The notes under the pieces are model-generated. The model worked only from the letters and a program-made list of their open reading frames with translations. It ran no database searches and was not told the DNA's origin. This document shows positions 25,301-30,143 of a stretch of DNA of 30,143 nt, in pieces. Every line of letters starts with the position of its first letter. Position 1 is the stretch's first letter. A program made the position numbers and the translations under genes. The stretch is from an uncultured Bacilli bacterium (GTDB taxonomy: Bacteria; Bacillota_I; Bacilli_A; RFN20; CAG-288). The stretch spans positions 1 to 30,143 of the forward strand of contig CAKVBX010000019.1 of assembly GCA_934725685.1 (NCBI GenBank), written 5' to 3'.

Positions 25301-26939
25301 AAGGAATCGAACGGAAGAAGGAAAGAGACTCCATCGTCGCCTTGATTGCTTTCACCGTATTTCCACAATGGGAATAAAGAAGGATCTTTTCTGTCTTGTC
25401 CTTGATTTCGCCTATGGAAACAAGGCAGTTATCCACCGCAATCTGGAAATCGATTTTTTTCTCATAATCGGAGCAGTCTTCCTTGACTCCATAGAAAGGA
25501 TAGTCCTCCACAATCCTTCCGAACTCCTTCGTCAGAGAGGCAATCTCCGTCAGATTGCCTGTCGCCGCATCGAGATAGGCTTTGTCTTTCTTCTGAATCT
25601 CCTCAAAGCGGAAAAGCGGTGCTTCATACTTCTGATAATGGATGGCATGTCCAATCACTTGATAGACCGGCATCGACAAAGAAGCAACCATATTACCGGA
25701 AAGACGGAGATACTTGCTGAGTTCCTTCTTCTCCAAATCCAGTCCGTGCAAGGCACGGAGCGCTTCCTCCGTCACTTTGCTTTTATCGGAATGAAGGACC
25801 CGGTTGATTTCCAGAAGCACTTCCTTCTTATTGGCTTTGTTTCCGTGAAGCGGAAGACAGAAGTCGGAAAGTCCTGCCTCCGTCAGCTTCCGTAAGACGA
25901 CATCCAGGGCCGCCTTCTTCTCGGAGACAAAAAGGACCCGTTTTCCGTCATAGAGGGCTTCTGCAATGATATTGGTGATAGTCTGAGACTTGCCAGTGCC
26001 AGGCGGCCCTTCCAAAACAAAGGACTCTCCTTTCTTGGAAGCTTTGACAGCCTTCCTCTGGGAGGAATCGGCATCGACCACATTGTGAAGGACAGAGGTG
26101 TCGATAGACAATGATTCCTCTGCCGCAGTTTCCGTACAGGGAAGGGAGAACAGTTTCTGGATAACCGGATTTTTCAGCACCTTATCTTCATGATCTTTGA
26201 TATCGTGATACATGTCGATCTTGGAAAAAGCAAATAGACCGACATAAGTAGTGTCTTTCAATGTCCATTCCTGATAAAGGGCAATCGTCTCCTTCATCGC
26301 TTCCATGAAGGACTGATAGGTATCCTTCTCCGGATCGAAGGAAGGAAGCGCAAGGTGATAGGTCTGCCGCAGTTTATAGGCGAGCGTCGAATTGACCTGA
26401 ACATCGTCGCCATCATTATAGACAAGGCGGTAATTGTTGTTTACCCGATCCCGGACTAAGGACACAGGAACCAGAAGCAGCGGAGAGTCAATCGTCTCCT
26501 TCGGATCGATGGTATCCGTCCAAGTGAGCATTCCGAAAGCGAAGTATAGCGTATTGATGCCGCGTTCTTCCAGGGATTCCTGTGCACTGGAGGCAATCCG
26601 TTTCATCGCCGTCTTCAGTGTACTCCTACGAGGAAGGAATAGAATCTTCTTCTCATGGTCATAAGAGGAGAGATAGCTTTCCTTTGCCTTGGAATAGAAC
26701 CACTGCCGTTCAGTATTGTTATTCAGATCTTCGTTGGTCAGGCGGAGTGTATTCTGAAGGCCGTCCAAATCAAAAGGAGGGAACTGCTTTCCGTCCATGA
26801 GTTCCCGAAAAAGTTCTTCATTCGAAAGGGAGGATACTGCCTTCAGAATACCGGAGCCCTCCGAAAAATAGAGCAGTCTGTTTCTCTTTCCGAGGTCGAG
26901 CAATTCGTCAGCGCATTTCTGTAAGTTCAGTGATTGCAT
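22341..26939 (-). CDS. DUF4011 SF1 helicase with Vsr-like nuclease and DUF3320-like end
   Basis: This is a 1532-residue protein. The N-terminus has the DUF4011 signature (LLDLGKRNRLLYF). An SF1 (Upf1-like) helicase is split by a long coiled, charged insertion of about 500 residues: Walker A LEGPPGTGKSQT (K317), Walker B VFDEASQ (D923), then GDNRQMPP, LQWHYRS and RRLNVAITRAK. A Vsr/DUF559-type nuclease domain follows, with KDRIDLAV (D1247), LAIECDTESYH and GWHYYRIWS. The C-terminal 200 residues look like DUF3320. The start is at 26939 because GGAGG lies 7 bases before it; an upstream ATG at 26981 has none. Relatives with this order of domains occur in anti-phage islands. It is followed at once by a second large helicase gene. 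Base composition is like its neighbours. Confidence 0.88.
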   Translation of the reverse strand: MQSLNLQKCADELLDLGKRNRLLYFSEGSGILKAVSSLSNEELFRELMDGKQFPPFDLDGLQNTLRLTNEDLNNNTERQWFYSKAKESYLSSYDHEKKILFLPRRSTLKTAMKRIASSAQESLEERGINTLYFAFGMLTWTDTIDPKETIDSPLLLVPVSLVRDRVNNNYRLVYNDGDDVQVNSTLAYKLRQTYHLALPSFDPEKDTYQSFMEAMKETIALYQEWTLKDTTYVGLFAFSKIDMYHDIKDHEDKVLKNPVIQKLFSLPCTETAAEESLSIDTSVLHNVVDADSSQRKAVKASKKGESFVLEGPPGTGKSQTITNIIAEALYDGKRVLFVSEKKAALDVVLRKLTEAGLSDFCLPLHGNKANKKEVLLEINRVLHSDKSKVTEEALRALHGLDLEKKELSKYLRLSGNMVASLSMPVYQVIGHAIHYQKYEAPLFRFEEIQKKDKAYLDAATGNLTEIASLTKEFGRIVEDYPFYGVKEDCSDYEKKIDFQIAVDNCLVSIGEIKDKTEKILLYSHCGNTVKAIKATMESLSFFRSIPFYDAVLFHREQRENLRSLIKDSEEKLLLRDTEKEEVLSLSEEDFLSLNAEQYLEDFAMKYSSCLRVFKPSYHKTMKYLALKSGKAKLNREEAIALLKKLKSYQKKENDAKEALASLDNLMEVKGRINEESLSSLHYSFDHSERGIEDYYYEHPLSLSEYQKLRKEIEPLSMADFSSVEKLSLYFEEDKVSLEEETLEGLGCRLKRMKEEFVHFDENRRLFKDIRLAKEETYYEFVSSYLKSELSLDDFNNAFKKCFYTQWAQFLLSDSPQMNGFQRPTNDSLVNDFIRDDRLSFRISQAQIREACLDRIPDSYTIPGSLLSSFAQEANKKRNLPSIRVLMNKYGPLVQKIKPCFMMSPLTVSTFLGENMDFDLIVFDEASQVFPWDAIGAIYRGKQSIIVGDNRQMPPTSFFMAGMSENEEEESEGSDIASYESILDFAATFAHYRLQWHYRSKSEDLIAFSNENFYHGSLVTFPSAKRKKEGFGVDFYYVDSAVYNRKTRVNEAEVERVIDLICEDVRKYPEDSLGVVVMNIAQQENVMDALEKRSREDEVLKAYLDKETKNPLFIKNLETVQGDERDRIILSVGYGRDEEGKLYHNFGPLNRQGGERRLNVAITRAKVNVQVVSSLHYYDIKEERITSVGPKLLRSYLEFAERGESLAVIDEEEHEGEEHYLEDEVEAFLEEQGYQVKRNLGCSKDRIDLAVSHPSLPEYVLAIECDTESYHKKKETRDRERLRREVLEGQGWHYYRIWSTDFFLHPEMEKKRLLEVLENAVHGVDGAPSVSPSFRFEDSEARMPMTLDSLFARYPYSLPDQADYQISLNDGSYVYQLIDENIEDYVRREEPIVLGRLIHEMALLSGRKAVSSAFISCFNQVLKNRRHPLIRVVNEPYSSYCYLDDGKKEFVLRLGGDRCFDEVPGPEIKDGLFRIVSCSVSISYDDLLRAYVSLFGYHKVSSDTSTKIGWYVRKLLEEDRLNMDQNNVIRVKK

Positions 26940-26971
26940 TTTCCATCCTCCTTTTGAATCAGCTAGGTAGT

Positions 26972-26980
26972 ATTTTACCA
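26972..26980 (-). promoter_or_regulatory. Candidate promoter of the helicase pair
   Basis: TGGTAAAAT on the minus strand fits an extended -10, 33 bases before the chosen start at 26939. The -35 region is poor. Confidence 0.3.
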
Positions 26981-27005
26981 CGGTGAGACAACAGGGAAAA
27001 ACATA

Positions 27006-27030
27006 TCTTTGATGCCGAAGGCATCAAAGA
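27006..27030 (-). terminator. Probable terminator of the LysR gene
   Basis: An 11-bp perfect stem with a 3-base loop (TCTTTGATGCC, loop, GGCATCAAAGA) is followed on the minus strand by TATGTTTTT. It lies about 70 bases after the LysR stop and before the helicase gene, so it would isolate the helicase pair. Confidence 0.5.
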
Positions 27031-27100
27031 ACAGGGGGAAGAAACAACTCTCATGTGTTCTTCTGACGTGGCTTTTTCTTCTATTACTTTTTTCTGAGAA

Positions 27101-27949
27101 CTATTTTGTTCTATGATACGTAAAGAATTCTTGAAAGCAATGAACATAGTTTTCTTTGATCATGAGATAGAATGCCATCGATGCCTCCGGATCCGTCAAG
27201 GGAATATTGATCCGATTGGTTGCCTCAGAGTCATGAATGGAAAGATCGGTGGAAAACGCACACAGAGAAGAGTGCTTTTTGATTTCCGACAAGGCTTCCT
27301 GATTTTCCTGGAAGATGATCTTCGACTTCGGAAGTTTCTCTTCCAGGATTTTTTTCCAGATTCCGACAGCGGAATCCACCAAGAAAGTCTGACCGTCGAG
27401 TTCGGAAAAGGAAATCCCTTCCGTCTTTCTCGATAGGAAATGTTCTTTCGGAAGGGAAACAAATAAATGCTCTTCAAAAACCTTCTTGCAGAGATATCCT
27501 TCCTTTTTCACCGCTTCCGATAGAAAGATAAGGTCATAATAGCCATCATAGAGTCCATCGATGAGTTCCTTCTCACTCTTGATTTCAACGGCATAACTTC
27601 CAAAACGGGAACGTCCCTGTAACAGGGAATGATAGTAGATACTAGGACCGGGAGCGACCATGCCGATGAGGACCTGTTCCTTGTTTTCCCTGACCTGCCT
27701 TGCAAAATCCATGAGATTCTCATCGATGTCCTTGATACGCTTTGCGTAGTCAAGGACAATAAGACCGTTCTCATTGAGTGTAATACGGTTCTTGCTCCGC
27801 TGAAAGATATCGATGCCGAGTTCCGCTTCCAGTCTTTTCATTGCCTTGGTGAGAGAAGGCTGGGAGAGATGGAGTGTTTCACTGGCTTTCAATAAGGATC
27901 CTTCTTCCGAGAATGCAATCAGATATTCCAAGAGATTGAGTTCGATCAT
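27101..27949 (-). CDS. LysR-family transcriptional regulator
   Basis: This regulator of about 282 residues has an N-terminal winged helix-turn-helix (LLEYLIAFSEEGSLLKASE, then LHLSQPSLTKAMKRLEAEL, GIDIFQRSKNRITLNENG), diagnostic of LysR proteins, a linker helix and an effector-binding domain. The GTG at 27961 is in frame, but GGAGG lies 5 bases before the ATG at 27949, which I take as the start. It is divergent from the flavodoxin/aldo-keto reductase operon across a 100-base gap, the usual arrangement for a LysR protein that controls its neighbour. The inducer is unknown; a redox or quinone signal would suit the target genes. Confidence 0.92.
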   Translation of the reverse strand: MIELNLLEYLIAFSEEGSLLKASETLHLSQPSLTKAMKRLEAELGIDIFQRSKNRITLNENGLIVLDYAKRIKDIDENLMDFARQVRENKEQVLIGMVAPGPSIYYHSLLQGRSRFGSYAVEIKSEKELIDGLYDGYYDLIFLSEAVKKEGYLCKKVFEEHLFVSLPKEHFLSRKTEGISFSELDGQTFLVDSAVGIWKKILEEKLPKSKIIFQENQEALSEIKKHSSLCAFSTDLSIHDSEATNRINIPLTDPEASMAFYLMIKENYVHCFQEFFTYHRTK

Positions 27950-27967
27950 GATGACCTCCACTATTCC

Positions 27968-27992
27968 ATTTGGTTATACCATATTGCCAAAT
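27968..27992. promoter_or_regulatory. Candidate LysR operator
   Basis: ATTTGG, 13 bases, CCAAAT forms an inverted repeat centred in the gap between the divergent LysR and flavodoxin genes. It is similar in size to the T-N11-A type sites bound by LysR proteins and overlaps the likely promoters of both genes. Confidence 0.45.
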
Positions 27993-28049
27993 CGATAGAT
28001 ACTTTTTTTCTCCGGTTTTTTCTAGAATGGAAACAGGAGGAAACAAAAC

Positions 28050-28517
28050 ATGAAAACACTGCTTGCCTATTTCTCGTATTCCAACAATACCAAAAAACTT
28101 GTCGAGTCCATCCGCAACGTGATGAAGATGGATGTCAGAAGAATCGAAAGGGTAACTCCCTACTCGGAAGACTATGACACCTGCGCCTATGTCGAAGCCA
28201 AAAAGGAAGTCGATGAAAAAATCCATCCGGAAATCAAGGACCTTCCCCTGAACATCCAGGATTATGGCCGCATCCTTCTCTTCTTCCCGATCTGGTGGTA
28301 CACCTTCCCGATGCCGGTCGGAACTTTCTTGGATACACTGAAGGACTTCCACGGAGAGATCATCCTCTTTGCCAACAGCTACACCAACGACCCTCAGTAC
28401 ATGAAAAACAGTATCAGGGATGCCAAGGAGATTCTTCCGAATGCCGAGATTAAGGCGGGACTATTCAATCAGAGCGTCAACGCCCATATCGAATTTCTGA
28501 AAGGATTAGAAAAATGA
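28050..28517 (+). CDS. Flavodoxin-family protein
   Basis: This 155-residue cytoplasmic flavodoxin fold carries FMN for electron transfer or quinone-type reduction. The N-terminal strand-loop LLAYFSYSNNTKKLV is the phosphate-binding loop, and FFPIWWYTFPMPVGTFLD is the second flavin-contacting segment, as in the Flavodoxin_4 subgroup. AGGAGG precedes the ATG by 9 bases. Its stop overlaps the next start (ATGA), so it is co-translated with the aldo-keto reductase. It is the first gene of a three-gene unit divergent from a LysR gene. Confidence 0.9.
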   Translation: MKTLLAYFSYSNNTKKLVESIRNVMKMDVRRIERVTPYSEDYDTCAYVEAKKEVDEKIHPEIKDLPLNIQDYGRILLFFPIWWYTFPMPVGTFLDTLKDFHGEIILFANSYTNDPQYMKNSIRDAKEILPNAEIKAGLFNQSVNAHIEFLKGLEK

Positions 28518-29374
28518 ACACATTCAAATTGAGAAACGGAGTTGAGATTCCGGCAAACGGATATGGTGTCTATCAAGTCGCCAAGGAAGAGTGCAAAGAG
28601 AGCGTCTTATCGGCCTTAAAGGTCGGATACCGCCACATCGATACCGCGCAGGCTTACTTCAATGAAGCAGAAGTCGGAGATGCCTTAAAGGAAAGCGGCA
28701 TCAAGAGAGAAGATATCTTCCTCACCACCAAGGTCTGGATCGACAACTACGGCGAAGGAAGGACCTATGATTCCGTCCTCCGTTCGATGGAAAAACTAAA
28801 GACCGATTATCTCGACCTGATCCTGCTCCATCAGCCGATCGGAGACTATTATGGCGCCTACCGTGACTTAGAACGCCTTTACAAGGAAGGGAAAGTCAGA
28901 GCCATCGGTATCTCCAACTTCTATCCGGACCGCCTCGTCGACCTCTGTCTGTTCAGCGAAATCAAACCGATGGTAAACCAGATCGAAGTAAACCTCTTCA
29001 ATCAGCAAATCGAAGCCAAGAAATGGGCAGACAAATACGGCGTCGTTTTGGAAGCCTGGGCTCCTTTTGCCGAAGGAAGAAACCATCTCTTCGAAAACGA
29101 AACCCTGAAGGCAATCGCCAAAGTCCATGACAAGAGCGTCGCCCAGGTCGTCCTCCGCTGGCTTTTCCAAAGAGGCATCGTCTCCTTGGCAAAGTCCACC
29201 CACGAAAACAGAATTCGGGAGAACTTCAGCATCTATGATTTTGCTCTCAGCGACGAAGAGATGGCGCTCATCGCCAATCAGGACACCAACACCAGTGCCT
29301 TCTTCTCCCATCAGGATCCCAACATGATCGAATGGTTCGGTCAGCTCATTCAGGAAAGGAGAGGCAAAGAATGA
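28514..29374 (+). CDS. Aldo-keto reductase
   Basis: This 286-residue NADPH-dependent aldehyde/ketone reductase of the AKR superfamily (AKR5-like) is cytoplasmic. The catalytic tetrad is complete: D43 and Y48 in HIDTAQAYFNE, K73 in TTKVW, and H106 in LLHQP. GISNFYPDRL and the late LAKSTHENRIREN match the cofactor-binding segments. It overlaps both neighbours by 4 bases (ATGA), showing tight coupling with two flavodoxin genes. It probably detoxifies reactive carbonyls or reduces small sugar-derived aldehydes; the substrate is not determinable here. Confidence 0.93.
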   Translation: MNTFKLRNGVEIPANGYGVYQVAKEECKESVLSALKVGYRHIDTAQAYFNEAEVGDALKESGIKREDIFLTTKVWIDNYGEGRTYDSVLRSMEKLKTDYLDLILLHQPIGDYYGAYRDLERLYKEGKVRAIGISNFYPDRLVDLCLFSEIKPMVNQIEVNLFNQQIEAKKWADKYGVVLEAWAPFAEGRNHLFENETLKAIAKVHDKSVAQVVLRWLFQRGIVSLAKSTHENRIRENFSIYDFALSDEEMALIANQDTNTSAFFSHQDPNMIEWFGQLIQERRGKE

Positions 29375-29958
29375 AGAAACACTTCTTATTGCTGAGTACC
29401 CTGCTTCTTTTGGCAGGATGCGGAGCCAATACCACCGCAGGAAACACATCCAGACCTTCCGATAACAGCACTGAAACAGCAGACAGCAAAACATTGATTG
29501 TCTACTTCTCCGCCTCCAACCATACCGAAAAGGTCGCGACCACCATCGGAGAATACCTCAATGTCACTCCTTTTGTTTTGGAACCAGTCGAACCCTATAC
29601 CTCGGCTGACCTCAACTACACCAATAGCAACAGCCGTGTCGTCAAGGAACACGAGGATCCCAACCGGCACGTCGAACTGAAGACGACCACCGTCGACGGC
29701 TTCAGCGAAGCCACCAATATCTTCTTAGGAGCCCCCGTCTGGTGGCAGGAGATGAGCTGGGTCATCAACGATTTCGTGAAGGACAACGACTTCACCGGAA
29801 AGACCATCATCTCTTTCGCAACCTCCGCTTCCTCCAACTATCGGATCGATAACCTCAAAGCATTGAACAGCACCGGAACCTGGCTTGAACCGAAGCGCTT
29901 CTCTTCCAGCGTCTCATCCTCCGATGTCATCTCCTGGGTAGATTCCCTGTCGCTCTGA
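29371..29958 (+). CDS. Lipoprotein-anchored flavodoxin
   Basis: This 195-residue protein has a lipoprotein signal (MKKHFLLLSTLLLLAGC, lipobox LAGC), a Thr/Ser-rich linker of about 30 residues, then a flavodoxin domain: LIVYFSASNHTEKVA (FMN phosphate loop), APVWWQEMSWVINDF and IISFATSASSNY. It would hold a flavin on the outer face of the membrane. I start at 29371, where the ATG overlaps the stop of the reductase (ATGA) and AGGAG lies 9 bases upstream; the longer frame from 29332 has no signal at its end. It is the third gene of the unit and is followed by a terminator. Confidence 0.9.
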   Translation: MKKHFLLLSTLLLLAGCGANTTAGNTSRPSDNSTETADSKTLIVYFSASNHTEKVATTIGEYLNVTPFVLEPVEPYTSADLNYTNSNSRVVKEHEDPNRHVELKTTTVDGFSEATNIFLGAPVWWQEMSWVINDFVKDNDFTGKTIISFATSASSNYRIDNLKALNSTGTWLEPKRFSSSVSSSDVISWVDSLSL

Positions 29959-29979
29959 TTCTTTTCGCTGTACTATGGT

Positions 29980-30020
29980 AAAGCGTTGGACTTCAATCAA
30001 AAAGCAGTCCAACGCTTTTT
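29980..30020 (+). terminator. Rho-independent terminator
   Basis: AAAGCGTTGGACT (29980-29992) pairs perfectly with AGTCCAACGCTTT (30006-30018), followed by TT. The T-run makes it a strong terminator 21 bases after the flavodoxin lipoprotein gene. Confidence 0.85.
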
Positions 30021-30034
30021 GATTCATCCTTAAA

Positions 30035-30060
30035 TGTACTGAACCCCAAATGTTGGACTT
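30035..30060. mobile_element. IS3-like left end
   Basis: TGTACTGAACCCCAAATG followed by TTGGACTT resembles the terminal repeats of IS150-type IS3 elements and the relics at 6050 and 8471. If genuine, an element begins here and continues beyond the window. No transposase is visible within the remaining bases. Confidence 0.4.
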
Positions 30061-30089
30061 TAAATAGAACTATAGCATAACATGGGGAT

Positions 30090-30142
30090 GGGTGCAATGC
30101 TCCTGTGTGACACAGGAGCACCGCCGAGGCGGTTCACCACCC
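30090..30142. ncRNA. Multi-hairpin segment at the window edge
   Basis: GCTCCTGTG-TGA-CACAGGAGC (30099-30119) is followed without a gap by ACCGCC-GA-GGCGGT (30120-30133). GGGTG (30090-30094) can pair with CACCC (30138-30142) to close both into a three-way junction. It may be an RNA structure at an element's end or a regulatory leader; the sequence stops too soon to tell. Confidence 0.35.
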
Positions 30143-30143
30143 T

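Noticed and set aside
26972..27100. Riboswitch between LysR and the helicase gene
   Set aside because: Only one simple hairpin with a T-tract on the minus strand, better explained as the LysR terminator.

Overview
The window looks like a chromosomal segment of a low-to-mid G+C Bacillota (Firmicutes). Strong AGGAGG-type ribosome binding sites, lipoproteins with short lipoboxes, extended -10 promoters and the gene families all fit this. The mixture (DUF4143 ATPases in several copies, nagA/nagB, a GH94 phosphorylase, flavodoxin/aldo-keto reductase genes) would suit an Erysipelotrichia-like gut or oral organism, but no marker here fixes the taxon and that placement is an inference.

Layout. (1) About 110-1991, minus strand: an apparent operon that starts with a broken secreted cysteine-peptidase-like gene, followed by three tandem, diverged paralogous lipoproteins that share a G(M/W)xxFxVVxxxGxP signature. 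(2) About 2200-12200: an accessory region with four complete AAA ATPases of the AAA_14/DUF4143 kind (2382 +, 4420 -, 6446 +, 8991 -) and the C-terminal stump of a fifth (3846-3956). Mobile-element debris lies among them: a DDE transposase C-terminus, two IS3-like end sequences, and an IS110-type element whose transposase is frameshifted twice but whose 5' flank still carries a strongly folded segment. (3) About 12206-12824: a small exported-looking protein and a lipoprotein, minus strand. (4) 13191-19080: a sugar-catabolism locus. A GH94 disaccharide phosphorylase and a phosphohexomutase (minus strand) diverge from nagA and nagB (plus strand). Together they could take GlcNAc-1-phosphate from phosphorolysed chitobiose to fructose-6-phosphate. 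(5) 19162-26939, minus strand: two very large nucleic-acid helicases 23 bp apart, one DUF4011/SF1 with a Vsr-like nuclease and one PLD/SF2/DUF3427. This is the best candidate in the window for a defence-type system. (6) 27101-29958: a LysR regulator divergent from a tightly coupled flavodoxin, aldo-keto reductase and flavodoxin-lipoprotein operon ending in a clear terminator. An IS3-like end and a multi-hairpin segment then run off the window edge.

Regions 1, 4 and 6 are compact and operonic, with overlapping or near-touching genes. Region 2 is gene-poor (several gaps of 300-1200 bp), more A+T-rich, and full of remnants, as expected of a site that has repeatedly gained and lost DNA.
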